Shown: piece by piece, positions 22,945 to 34,187 of the stretch
Layout: each line of letters opens with the position of its first letter
How positions within the stretch are numbered: position 1 is the stretch's first letter
Notes under the pieces: model-generated
The model's database searches: none
Told to the model about the DNA's origin: nothing
Seen by the model: only the letters and a program-made list of their open reading frames with translations
Assembly: GCA_039111635.1 (NCBI GenBank)
Contig: JBCAQO010000006.1
Span: 62,001-126,000, forward strand
DNA: 64,000 nucleotides
Direction of reading: 5' to 3'
Origin: Heterobasidion occidentale
Taxonomy: Eukaryota > Basidiomycota > Agaricomycetes > Russulales > Bondarzewiaceae
Position numbers and translations under genes: made by a program

Positions 22945-23309
22945 ATATGGGCATCAACGACTCCCCCTCCAAGCGTCGGCCTCGCGCATTTCGCGGCCAA
23001 CCCTCGGTGCCTGCTGGATACCACCAGCTGTGACGCCCTCGGTACGTACTCCTCCCGCCTCCCTTCTACATACCGCCTGCCCACATTGACGTATTCTCGT
23101 TTCCACCTCTGCACAGATAAGCCCCGCAGCCCCTGCGCCGATACGAGCACCACGCCCGCCTCATGCCCTCCTTTGGCGCGAATTGGGCGCTGGTATCGGC
23201 ACTCCAGGATCAGTACGACGCGAGCGTGCTTCCTCGCCATACGTTCTCGCCGCTCGGGCGGGACGGGGAAGTTGTCGAGCCCAGGAGTCCTGGGCCGGGG
23301 ACGTTCTGA
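22945..23309 (+). pseudogene. Remnant of an unidentified coding sequence
   Basis: Two short coding-like pieces face the same way. One contains KRRPRAFRGQPSVPAGYHQL (about 22965-23030). The second runs RRYEHHARLMPSFGANWALV through LQDQYDASVLPRHTFSPLG to a stop at 23307-23309. Between them is an intron-like stretch with a GTACGT donor and a TGCACAG acceptor, but the two frames do not join cleanly because a stop follows the acceptor. I do not recognise the family. Its place beside subtelomeric repeats suggests a decayed element or gene fragment. Confidence 0.3.
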
Positions 23310-24089
23310 GATCCACCCGCTGCGGAAGGGAAAGGGGTAGGCTGTGTTGTTGGACGGCGCAGCAGGGATTGCCAGAATATAGTTAGTTTTGTCCCGTGCG
23401 AGCAAGGTATTTGTGGGTAGCCGCAGGCGATCACACATGTATCTCACTTACTTAGACACCTATAGGTTGCCATACCTCAGAACTTCTACAATGTGCCGAC
23501 AATAACAACGTGAAATGAGAGCTGCATGATTATTCTACAACACTGATGTTCCGACTCAATTCGTGGCTCAACGATCGAGGTACGCGGGAACACTCACCAT
23601 GTATCGTACACATCGCTTGTTTTGACGAGAGACACAGATATCTGCTAGCGATGGAAAACTTATCAAACAATGTCTTTCACTGGTCATCCCCTGTCAAGTC
23701 AATGTAGTCCACCGGCGTGGGCGGCCTGTGTCTGGCCGCGCGGCGAATGGCATCCCTCTGCTTTCTAGCTTGAATCCTCGTTATCGATATGGACAACTCA
23801 TCAGCACTTGTTGCGGAAAAAATTCGTCGACGGCACGAGGGACAATGTGCGGAATGTGACTATTGAGTAGTATTGTATTTTTTCTCATGGCCTACCACAA
23901 CCACCCACGACTGCGTAGCACAGTTGCATGAAGACTCGCAGGGCGCCACAGAATTTGCAGCAATCCGGTGTGGCAGGCCGACGATCAGAGGCCCCCTCTG
24001 CGCACGCCGCTTTGGAGGTTGGACATTGCGGTGGCGTTCAATGTGGCGCAGGTGAGAGGCTGTGTGAGGCGTCATGTTGCATCCGATAT

Positions 24090-24376
24090 GTATTGGGAGG
24101 TGACCGTATCAAGTCACCTCTGTGACCGTGCGGTAAGTTTGCTTGAAGCGGCTTGAGGGACGTTACGGGGCGCATTGTGACCGTGCGCACCCCAGAGTTT
24201 AAGACGCGCCTGTAAAATTGCACCCACACCCAGCCTACTTATTACTAGAGCTGTTGTGGTCCTCTCGGTGATGAGCGCTGCTCGGGCCGGCGTGGCTTCC
24301 GATACGGTCACGGGAGCTCGCATGCTAAGTGACGGTGACACCACATACGGTCACAGTACCGCCTTCACGGTGACTC
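24090..24376. repeat. Scattered GTGACCGT / ACGGTCAC motifs upstream of the JmjC gene
   Basis: At least six copies of GTGACCGT or its complement occur in both orientations in the 290 bases before the JmjC start codon (for example near 24101, 24121, 24177, 24303, 24347). The motif core, ACGGTC, is also the core of the 22-bp satellite at 28.2 kb downstream of the same gene. It may be promoter sites or a decayed satellite. Confidence 0.5.
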
Positions 24377-24379
24377 GCT

Positions 24380-27300
24380 GTGCCGCCCGTATCTAGCCAT
24401 AGGACCTTGGTCACCCCGCCTGATTACTCCATCGAGCGTTGCCAGAAGACAGGATTGATGAAGAAGGACAAGAGAGACCCCTTCATTGTGTTTTCCCCGA
24501 CTCATGAAGGTATTTTCCCCTCTGTCCGGTCAGAGTATCTAATCCTTCTTGAACTCCAGATACGAGGCCTTACCCGCCGTGGGCCGACCGCACAGTGGAC
24601 GCAAATCCTGCAGTGCTACTCCCCGAGGACCTTCGACCCCACGTGAACTGTGAAATTTTTTTCTCCGGCGCCAAGGCCATTGATCCTAGCTATCCCTACC
24701 GCCCGGCTCGTGTACCACGCCACTCTGGTGCACGCCAGGACGTCACGTGGACATTCTACATGTCGTGGATTCAGGTGAGGTCCTTGAGGGCCCCCGACTC
24801 ACGTGTTGCGGTTCCAGGAAGCGTGTGGCTCCGCGAGAGAACAGGGCAGAAAGCGGTATTCTTGTGTTCACGAGAGGGTGAATGGAAAGCGTGGCTCGGA
24901 TGGGACGGTGCAGTGTATTCCCACTGATAGCGAACGTTGACATTGATGCTGAATCATTTAGGTGACTCTGCCCACACCGTCCATCCGTGGTATCCTGGCA
25001 CTGTTTTCAATTTCTACAAATCCTTTCGATGGGTTCCCCGAGCGGCTGTGCGCTCTCGTGCGAGAGACTGGCGCAAGGGCAACGGTTTTGGTGATGCCGA
25101 GAGATGTGCAGTCGAATCAATAGTGGGCACAGACTCTGAGGGGCACCTCCAACCGGCGTTCACTCCGGTGCAAGCAATTCGTGTCTATCGTTATTTGGTC
25201 CCTTACGTCTACACGAGTGCCGATGACCATTCCCCTCCGGGATGTGGTCCCACTTTGGGAACCCCTCATATCGCAGTCCTCCGCACACCCCTCGATACTG
25301 CGCTGGGAGAGTTTCATGGATTACCAGAGGTAAGTGCCAGCGGGACGCCTGTAGTCTACTCTCACAAAAGAAATCAGATTGTCATGGACCCAATTGACGA
25401 ACGTACAACAACCCCAGTCTCTGAGCCATCAGGTGATTTTGAATCCCACGCGGCGCCCCCTTCGACTCCGCCCCAAGGTGTAGGACGTCAGAGCCCCACT
25501 CACCAGGGTACAACCATGAACGACACCATGCGGCTCGAAGGCGCCGGGCCCCGAGAGGAGGACACACACCACGCCGACGGGCTACCGGCGGCTGGCGATG
25601 ACCCCACGCTTGGATCTGATGCCGCAAACAGTAGCTCTGAGGGGGCAATCCCAGAGACATCGGTTGGGGCTGTGTCTCTTCATGAGTTCGGTAAGCACGC
25701 AGACATGGAGGGACCTTATCCGTCACCTAAGCCATTATCGCTCGACCTTATCCGTGCGCGCGTACGTTGTAGAGCCCGATCACCTTGTCACACCGTCCAA
25801 TGATGTTGACAGGGCCCCCGAGCAACAACCTGTCGATCCACCAGTCGAGGTATAGTCATGCAGTGCGTCCTGGACACAATGGGTCATTGAAAACCCTGGT
25901 TTTATTTCATTTCATCGGGTAATATTGCAGGTCAAACCTTGTCCGATTCATGCACCGAGTTGGGATGCCTTCAGCCTCCTTCCCGGACGACAGATCCCTA
26001 AACGCGCAGATGGGGTCACAGAACCTCTCGTAACATGGTGGCATGGGATGCAGACAATTCTGCCTCCCGTGTATGGACCAGATGGAGAGGTGAGTCTATG
26101 CCTCCTTGATTCTGGCCTCAAGGACCAACCCCTCGGGTGTCGGTGATCCATGAACGTGCTCACCGACCAAAATAATGTGTGCCTTGTCCTCGACAGGAGA
26201 GTGAAGATCATAAGGCAGTCCGCGCCATGGCACAAAATCCTGGAGCATGGGAATCACCAGAGGCCCCTGTCGTATTCGTGGAGTTGCCTGCGTCACCAGT
26301 GCGGCACGATGCCGGTTTAGGTCCCAGTTCATCCAAGAACCCTTGCTTTGGAGAGGCGCATCTACATGTTATAGCGTGCATACGTCAAGCCCTGGCCTCC
26401 GGTAAATCTGTCGTTGTTTACCCTTATTCAACCTCTCCTTCCGACGCATTTGATGCCGCCGGTGTCCGTAAGGTGTGTGGCTCGTTGGCACAGACTGTAC
26501 AATGGCAAGGTGTGTCCACAATGATGCCAATGACCTGAAGGATCCTGACGACGCTGCGTATTTGGAGACGCGCACAAGCGTGAATTGCACAGGAGACACT
26601 GGAGACGTTGGTAATATCAATGATTCATGGTAAACATTCGCTGAAATTTCATTAGGACCCGTCTCGAAAAGAGAAGGGGCTCCTGTGGAACCCCATGATG
26701 AGGGCACCTTAGGAGAATTCTTATCCATGGCTGACAACCCAAAGGCGTGCGGTAACTACCTCGACAATCCAGATTTTTCCCCATCAGGTATTCCTTGGTT
26801 TATCTCGTGAGCATTCTTCTTCGACGGTGATCCTTCCAGTGCTGAATGATTGAGGGCAGCGCGTTGTCAGATGATCGCCATAGTTGGCAGACAACTAAAG
26901 ATGAGGGTTATGCGCCCAATTATCGGGAAGCAGGCCCCCACTACGTACCTTTCGATGCCTGGCGAATGCTGAATTGGAATCTTCTCACTCACAAAGGTTA
27001 TGTTACATATCCCCATCACGATGCGGCAGGACTATGTACCTTTGTCGGGGTGCGCGACGGCGCCAAGATCTGGACGCTATATGCCCCTGCTCGTGGACCG
27101 ATGCGGCGCCAGGCCTGGTTGAAACATCAACGAACAATCCAATCGACAGGCTACGGGGACTTTGATTACCTCGCGCACACCAAAGGATTCAACGTGTTGC
27201 TCACGGAGAACTCCTTCCTGTAAGTTCTCTTTGCACGGGCTTGGTGACGGCTTACTCGAATGATTTGCGGTACAGTCTCATGCCTCCAGGCGCTTGGCAC

Positions 27301-27882
27301 GCGGTATACACACCCATCAACACCCTCGCCGTAGGGGGCCATTTCTTAACATACGAGTGCATGGCTCAGACTGAGGTGGCGAGGTTCCACGACATCAAGT
27401 ACAGCCGTCAGGCGACCAACACGAGTCATGAAGGCATCGAACGCACTTTGGCCAGGATGTCCCTCGCCTTGCTTACGAAGGAATCCGGTGAGTGATATGT
27501 TGCTTCGTTCAAACTCCTCATAGGGAACGAGGGATTAACCACACCAGTGATGCCCCGAGACTCATTCTTGGCCCTCGCCACGATGATCCTGCAGCCAGAG
27601 AAATATCGCCCAGTGTTACCGAAAGAAGAGCGCACAGAAATCGATCCCCCACTGGCTAACGATGATATTCCGGTCGAGGGCATGCCAGGAGCTGGTAAGC
27701 TCGAGGAAGAGGACAAGGAATTCATGGAAGCCCAGCTGGTTGTCCTCGATATCCTGCGAGCGAACAAGTTGCCCACCACGCGGAAGAAGATACATATCAT
27801 GTTGAATAAGCTCACTTTCGGTGGTGATATCGTGGATGAGTTGAGGGTGAGAGTCGCACCTGAGGGGCCAAGTTGGATGTGA
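24380..27882 (+). CDS. JmjC-domain protein (multi-exon, two doubtful frame junctions)
   Basis: Exons include 24380-24509, 24560-24907, 24962 to about 25800, 25931-26089, 26197 to about 26615, about 26655-26788, about 26840-27219, 27276-27487 and 27548-27882. The C-terminal third is a JmjC fold: GYVTYPHHDAAGLCTFV carries the His-x-Asp iron ligands (about 27000-27040), and PPGAWHAVYTP supplies the distal His (about 27285-27303). Upstream is a helical segment, TLGEFLSMADNP. The N-terminal half has no known domain; a Pro/Ser/Thr-rich linker sits near 25400-25700. JmjC enzymes use Fe(II), oxygen and 2-oxoglutarate to demethylate histones or hydroxylate proteins; mushrooms have many divergent copies of unknown substrate. 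The frame seems to lose one base near 26509 and gain one near 26845, so expression is uncertain. It lies 2.6 kb from the telomere-type array. Confidence 0.72.
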
Positions 27883-28210
27883 TCGCGTTGCAGTCATTCC
27901 TTGAGTGTTTGCGGGGCAGTGGGAGGAGATCCAAAGGGTTTTTTTCGAGCGAGTGTGTTGAATTTATATATTGGTTCCCAATAAGTGTCAATGTCAATGT
28001 TTCGGTCGATGTACGGGCTTGCACGGTGGTCAACAGTTGGTTAAGAACCAAAATATGGTATATAATGTGGGAAGAGCCTGTTATCTCGATATACAACCTT
28101 CTGAGCCCTGTATCCCTTGCTCATAAGACCGTTCTCTGATTTTACTATCTCTTTGTAACAAGAGTGGGAGCCCTCCCGTGAAAGACAATAACTCAACCGT
28201 CGCAGTCACA

Positions 28211-28430
28211 CAGTACGGTCGCAGTATCGTGACAGTACGGTCGCAGTATCGTGACAGTACGGTCGCAGTATCGTGACAGTACGGTCGCAGTGTCGTGACA
28301 GTACGGTCGCAGTATCGTGACAGTACGGTCGCAGTATCGTGACAGTACGGTCGCAGTGTTGACAGTACGGTCGCAGTATCGTGACAGTACGGTCGCAGTA
28401 TCGTGACAGTACCGTCCCAGTATTGTATTC
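28211..28430. repeat. 22-bp minisatellite, about ten copies
   Basis: Tandem copies of CAGTACGGTCGCAGTATCGT followed by GA start at 28211, 28233, 28255, 28277, 28299, 28321, 28343, 28362, 28384 and 28406. Most are perfect or have one substitution (GTGTC for GTATC). The copy at 28343 is shortened to 19 bases, and the last is degenerate. Identity among copies is high, which suggests recent expansion. Confidence 0.93.
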
Positions 28431-28439
28431 AGAATTGTA

Positions 28440-28730
28440 AGGAAGACTCGGACGACTCGGGTTAGGCTTACAGGGTAAGGACGTCTCGAACGACTTGGTG
28501 CTGAATCAATGTGTGAGCTCACAGTCTTCTGAAGTCACCCAGGGTTTACAGAGCACGGACGTCGCAGACGACTTGGGTCAGGCCTACAGGGTAAGGACGT
28601 CGCCGACGACTCGGGTTAGGCTCACAGGGTAAGGACATCACAGACGACTCGGGTCACACTTACAGGGTATAGACGTCTCAGATGACTCCGGTCAGGCCTC
28701 CAGTGTACAGACATCCTAGACATTGATGTG
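28440..28730 (+). repeat. GACGTC minisatellite, cluster 2
   Basis: Same family and orientation as cluster 1. Blocks of GACGTCGCAGACGACT alternate with GGCTTACAGGGTAAG spacers, plus the longer spacer with GTGAGCTCACAGTCTTCTGA. Divergence increases toward 28730. Confidence 0.83.
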
Positions 28731-28897
28731 GACGACAGGTAAACAGACCGGCATGGGTAGCATGAGCAATTTGGTAGAGTATAGTCGCCTTAGTTCTTTA
28801 CCTTGGGTTACCATACAGTTTGAGGCATCATTGTATAGATGTAATACAGGAAACGCTTTGTTATAAACGTCAGCCAAATCGGACTACAGCACAAATA

Positions 28898-30466
28898 TTA
28901 AATAAGTATCTTTCGATCCTGCCCCAGTTCCTTGTACTTCGAAAGCATATCCAAAGCCTGTGCCCACCTAGCTTCTGGCGATCCATCGATGGAACGCCTT
29001 TCTTCCTTAGAGATCTCCAGTGCCCTTCGAAAGCCAAAACGTACCCATCTTACCAATCCACCAGGGCAGTATTGAGTGATTGAATACCGGCTCTCACCAG
29101 CCTGGATGGGCGTGGTTCCGTGTCTAAGGCTGCTAGAAGGTATGAGGATAGTTGAGCCTGGAGGGAATCTAATCGCAAGCCTCAAGTCCCATAGGTAAAA
29201 GTAACCGCCCTCGTCTGGATTGAAGTCCCCAAGAGCGGTTACAGAGCAAAACCCTTGAGGAACATTAGTGCAATCATTATGGTCCAGGCATGTTGTATCA
29301 GGGCCCATGTTGAAAGTCATCGTTGGAAAGACGCTGTTATCGAAGTTCCATCGAAGTTCCGGATGACGCTCTGTGAGCTGGCTCATGGTTGTTCTGTAGA
29401 AATCATAGGTTTTCGGCGCATAGGCTCCGAATGCAGCTGAAAAGCCAGCCAATCAGCACATCATTAGTTTGAACCGTCAAGAGAAACTTGCCACTAGCCA
29501 AACCTGCAATCCTCTTGATGCTCTTCTTTCGTAAACAGGCTTTCGAGGACCTGTTCTGGTGATCAGAAGTGACAAAGGTTTTCCTGGTTTCTGTGACGCT
29601 CAATTAGCAGCTGTTATGCGTCAGTCTCGCTCCACCTCACCTTTTGGCCGCCGCCATAAGACGGACCGACCGCCAATACCGCATAATTTCCCCTCCTATG
29701 ACTTCGCCGCCCTCGCTTCAGGAACCGCTCTGACTCCAGCCGAGCAGACTCCAACGCTTCTGCTGCCTCCTTCATTGAGTTGTCCCAGCGGTCCTCTGGT
29801 CACGATCACCATCGTCAGATGGTCGGCCGACAAGAGCACCAATGACAGTGCCCTGGCTATCTAGCAGTGCATAAGGCTTACTGGATGGCGATATAGACTA
29901 TTAGTACAGAGATCAAGCTGTACCGATGCGAAACTCACCACCCAATCCCACTCGAAAAATGAAAACCCTTGCTCTCGAAGGTCTGCATTCATCCACGGTG
30001 TCGCAGAAAGGCGGCGCATTGTCTTGGCCTTGTAGGCGCCCTTCGTCACCTTGTAATTGATTGCATTGTAATCGACCTTGCTAAACCCCAGGCTCGCTGA
30101 ATATCGACACAAAGCTTGGCTTCTGCCGCCGGGTGAACGGGCCTGGGCTTCCTTCTCTGCCTTTCGCTTCTTGCTTCGACGGCGCTTCGAACCCTCTCGT
30201 TGCGACTCTCGAATTGGCCTCGTGATCAGAGCGTCAAAGGGAGACGACAGAGCCGGTGGTCCAAGAGATAGCGGAGGTACTGCTTCCACGAGTGAAGACG
30301 TTATGGAATCCGCCGTCTCGCCTGTAGAGTCAAGGGGTGGAGTGTCTGGCGGTGTTGAAAGAGGCGAGGAGGTAAGCGGAGACAAAGACGTCGGTGACCA
30401 CGAGCCCTCGTCCTCCGCCTCTTGTGCATCAGCGAGGGTATCATCACGAGCGATCGCCTGACGCAA
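28898..30466 (-). CDS. TET/JBP-like 2-oxoglutarate/Fe(II) oxygenase (about 4 exons, two apparent 1-base deletions)
   Basis: Exons run from 30466 to about 29935, about 29880-29641, 29590-29504 and 29436-28898. The N-terminal part is Ser/Pro-rich, followed by a basic patch, KRRRSKKRKAEKEA. The C-terminal exon has the double-stranded beta-helix signature: LDHNDCTNVPQGF gives His-x-Asp, LRHGTTPI the distal His, and ESRYSITQYCPGG the 2-oxoglutarate-binding Arg. The neighbourhood of these residues and HRRGNYAVLAVGPSYGGGQ match what I recall of the fungal TET/JBP group expanded in mushrooms, often with KDZ transposons. Members may oxidise 5-methylcytosine, but activity differs and is untested here. 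One G is missing at 29784-29786 and one A at 29579-29582 (coding strand). The first intron's borders are uncertain. No KDZ transposase is seen nearby. Confidence 0.68.
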
Positions 30467-31255
30467 GAGGGCACTGAATCTCAGGTTCGTCGTCAGGGCT
30501 GTCGGGAGCTCAGCAAGGGTCGAAGAATCCCTCGCTTAGACGTTTGAGCTGGAGAAGATGCGGCAGATCGCGTCTACATGATACAGAAAAGGTTGAGCCT
30601 CAAAATGTGTACACTAGAGCAGTCGGCTTACTTTGGAAGCCATGGTTTATGTAGATAATAAGCTGATGTCCTGTGGGTGGCCGATTAGCAAAGCTATTCA
30701 TCAGAGAGAAGACAAAGATTGCTTTGGTCCTCAGTGCCCTGGTCGGACTCATCGGTACTTCCGGCAAATCTCTGAGGTAGCGCGCAGGTTCACAGCCATA
30801 TGCCCTCAGTGCCCTGGTCGGACTCATCGGCGCAACCGGCATGCCACTGTGGCTGGAAAAAACAAACAGATCTAGGTAGACAACCACATTACCTGCAAAT
30901 GAAATACAACAATGGTGGCTAGCAGCGTCGTTCGTGGTCGTGGTCGTCGACAGTGGCTGGGGAGTCGCGTCGTCTCCGTCGACAAGTTGGTGGATGGAGA
31001 CAAGGTTGGTTAGAAGCTGACCAACTTCAACAGCACGCGCCTGTGGCTGAACATAGGCGTCAATCTTCAAATCGAGATTACTAAGCCGGTTATCATCATG
31101 TAAAAACATCAGTCGACAACTTATCGTATCATAGCCCAACAAACGGCTGAAACAGAGATGGAAGGTGATATTCAATCTATAGGGTAGTTATCTATACTCG
31201 CCCCCAAGGATGAACATCAGCATGGTTCACCTTTCCCTCGCTACTACTCCATTCG
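30467..31255. other. Unassigned DNA with two copies of a short repeat
   Basis: A minus-strand open frame at 30600-31175 shows no known domain and looks like a composite of repeat and spacer. It contains two copies (30731-30755 and 30806-30830) of the CTCAGTGCCCTGGTCGGACT unit that recurs inverted at 33568-33600. No gene is called. Confidence 0.4.
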
Positions 31256-31259
31256 TTGT

Positions 31260-32520
31260 TGCCTCCTCCTCACCCGAGTCATCTCCGACATCTGGGCTCT
31301 GTAAACCCCGAGTGACTGCAGAACAGTGTGAGCTCACAATTTGATTCAACACCAAGTCGTCTGCGACGTCCTTACCCTATAAATCTAACCCGAGTCGCTT
31401 GAGGCGTCCTTACCTTGTAAAAACCCGAGCCGTCTGAGAGGCCCTTACCCTGTAAGCCAGACCCGAGTCGTCTGCGACGTCCTGATCCGAGTCGTCTGCG
31501 ACGTCGGCTCTCTGTGAACCCTCGGTGATGGCAGGACGGGTGAGCAGGAATTTGGTTGAGCAACAAGTCGTCTCAGACGTCCTTACCCGGTAAGCCAGAC
31601 CCGAGTCGTCTGCGACGTCCTGACCCGAGTCGTCTGCGACGTCGGCTCTCTGTGAACCCTGGGTGATGACAGAACAGGTGAGCAAGAATTTGGTTGAGTA
31701 ACGAGTCGTCTCTGACGTCCTTACCCGGTAAGCAAGACCCGAGTCGTCTGCGACGTCCTGATCCGAGTCGTCTGCGACGTCGGCTCTCTGTGAGCCCTGG
31801 GTGATGGAAGAACAGGTGAGCAGGCATTTTGTTCAGCAAGAAGTCCGCTCAGACGTCCTTACCCGGTAAGCCAGACCCAAGTCGTCTGCGACGTCTTTAC
31901 CCTGTAAGTAAGCCTGCGCGAGTCGTCTGCGACGTCCTGACCCGAGTCGTCTGCGACGTCAGATCTCTGTGAACCCTGGGTGATGACAGAACAGGTGAGC
32001 AAGAATTTGGTTGAGTAACGAGTCGTCTCTGACGTCCTTACCCGGTAAGCAAGACCCGAGTCGTCTGCGACGTCCTGATCCGAGTCGTCTGCGACGTCGG
32101 CTCTCTGTGAGCCCTGGGTGATGGAAGAACAGGTGAGCAGGCATTTTGTTCAGCAAGAAGTCCGCTCAGACGTCCTTACCCGGTAAGCCAGACCCAAGTC
32201 GTCTGCGACGTCTTTGCCCTGTAAGTAAGCCTGCGCGAGTCGTCTGCGACGTCCTGACCCGAGTCGTCTGCGACGTCGACCCTCTGTGAAGCCTGGGTGA
32301 TGAAAGAACAGCGTGAGCAAGACTTTGGTTCGGCAGCAAGTTGTCTGGGACATCCTTACCCGGTAAGCTAGACCCGAGTCGTCTGCGACGTCCGCGCTTT
32401 GTAAACCCTGGGTGACTTCAGAAGACTGTCAGCTCACACATTGATTTAGCACCAAGTCGTTTGTGTTGTCCTTACACTCTAAGTCTAACCCGAGTCGTCC
32501 GAGTCGTCCTTACAATGCTG
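31260..32520 (-). repeat. GACGTC minisatellite, cluster 3 (inverted, longest)
   Basis: About 1.25 kb of the same family in the opposite orientation to the other clusters. A higher-order unit recurs: two or three GAGTCGTCTGCGACGTC blocks, then CTCTCTGTGAACCCTGGGTG, then an AACAGGTGAGCAAGAATTTG spacer. The stretch 31660-31830 is repeated nearly exactly at 31970-32140, so a block of about 310 bases has been duplicated. Arg-rich open frames on the minus strand are only translations of the repeat. Confidence 0.9.
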
Positions 32521-32560
32521 AATACAATGAATTTTAATCGTAGTAGAGCAGAGGCAGAGG

Positions 32561-34187
32561 GTGAGCCAGTCGTCACCCAAGCTCGCTCACAGTGTCTTGT
32601 GGAGCATCGCAATAGGACCGGCGATGTGTGCCGATGAGTCGATGCGTCGATGCGGCACCCTCACATCTGAAAGACGGAGGGGGGAACTTCACGCCCGAGG
32701 GGCGGAAATGGCCAGCGACGACGACAAGCAGGATGAGAGTGATACTGATGGAAGAGATATTCAGCACGAGCAGCAAATAAATCAACAATCGATGTACTTA
32801 CCTTGTGGCAGTTCCAAGAATCATAGGCGAAGTTTGAGGTTGATGGATGCGGTGTGGTGTGGATGGAGCGAGGATGGATCAGTGCCGGTCGACTCGGCAA
32901 GATTGTAATCGCGTCGCACGTCACAGAACGTGACCGTGTCGCGGCGACGCTCTGCCCACCTCCTTGTCCTGCCTCAGTCCCACCCACTCCTCCATGTCCT
33001 GCCCCATGTCGCTCTTCGTCGCTCCACGCTCTCCCCGACAGTCTGTTATCGCTCCAACTTATAGCTGTTGCAGCTAGGATCTTTCTCATCGGTAAGTAAG
33101 CTCAGGTATATCTCCTTGGGCTTTCAATCTCATGTTCACTTAGCAGCAGACGGCCTACCCACGCACGCGCATCCCTCCCTCTTTCCCCTAGTTCTCTTGG
33201 GAATTTCCGCCTTTCAGGCGTGAAAACACAGCTCCGTCCCTCGGACGTGAGCTGCCTTTGACGAACGACCGGCTCACCGACCCACGCACCCGGCGGAAGA
33301 CCAGGACGAGGACGATGGACTCCAGCGGCGGATAGGGGAACAGACCCGCACGTTTTCTGAGGATGCAGGTACGTCGCCATTGATGCCAATCCTTCCCGAG
33401 ATGCGCGCCTCCATAGATCTCATCCCTGCCCGAACAGCCGAAGAGGCGCGTCCTCCCTTCCACTGGCGACCCTCAAGCTCGTGTGGAAATCATCCGCATG
33501 TGTGGACGTCGCGGCCGACACGGATTTCACAGACGGCGCGAACGACGCATGCATGGGATGCCAAATGCTCCGATGAGTCCGACCAGGGCACTGAGGGCAG
33601 ATGGCCGCACGCCATGGTCGGACTCGTTCGCCTGCGTCTTCTCAAGTGGCCCGCGTCGCCCTTTGTCAACAGCCTCCGCTTGTGTGTTGGCCTTGCTGCT
33701 CCCGCGGCGTCTCCGCACGACCTGCGAGTCGCTCCGATCTTTCAGCGCATTGTCCCACCTCCCACCCCTCTGCGACAGACCCCTTGTCATCAGAGAAGCC
33801 AATGCCGGTGAGTTCATTCATTTTTCGCCGCTCAAAATCGAGCTAACATAACAACAGGATATAGCCATGGGCCTGTGGCTCAAAGGGATGGACAAACATG
33901 CGGCCGCGAGCTGAGGGCTCGAGCTCAGGACGGGCGTCATAGATGTGGGAGCGACGGTCGCCACCTAATCCTACCAGGTACGGCACACGGCCTGCCACGC
34001 TGAGCCCGACCTGCAGGCGGGCGCGATGGGAAGCGGGGGTTACGAGTATGACGCTTCCACGATGCCTCTGAAGTCCTCGAGGCATGTCTGCGCGGAGTGG
34101 GTCTCGCCTCGAGTACGGTGCGAGGCGAGGATTCGTAGGTAAGTACCTTACGTCGCCCTTTCACGGAGTCTAACCTTATCTTTATAA
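32561..34187. other. Unassigned subtelomeric DNA with short ORFs
   Basis: Several open frames occur on both strands, for example plus 32561-32908 (with an acidic stretch, SDDDKQDESDTDGRD), plus 33380-33811 and minus 32661-33089. None shows a domain or joins convincingly to another exon. A copy of the GATGAGTCCGACCAGGGCAC unit lies at 33568-33600. Confidence 0.35.

Noticed and set aside
28211..28430. CRISPR-like array
   Set aside because: Units are contiguous without variable spacers, there are no cas genes, and the host is a eukaryote.
28898..30466. KDZ transposon around the TET/JBP-like gene
   Set aside because: No KDZ transposase domain, zinc-finger ORF or terminal inverted repeats were recognised; only the oxygenase gene is present.
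31372..32353. Minus-strand frames repeating ESRRRRRLGSG
   Set aside because: They are translations of the GACGTC minisatellite in one frame and start and stop wherever the repeat drifts.
33568..33600. Hammerhead ribozyme core, because of GATGAGTCC
   Set aside because: The second conserved part (CGAAA) and the three helices are missing near all copies.
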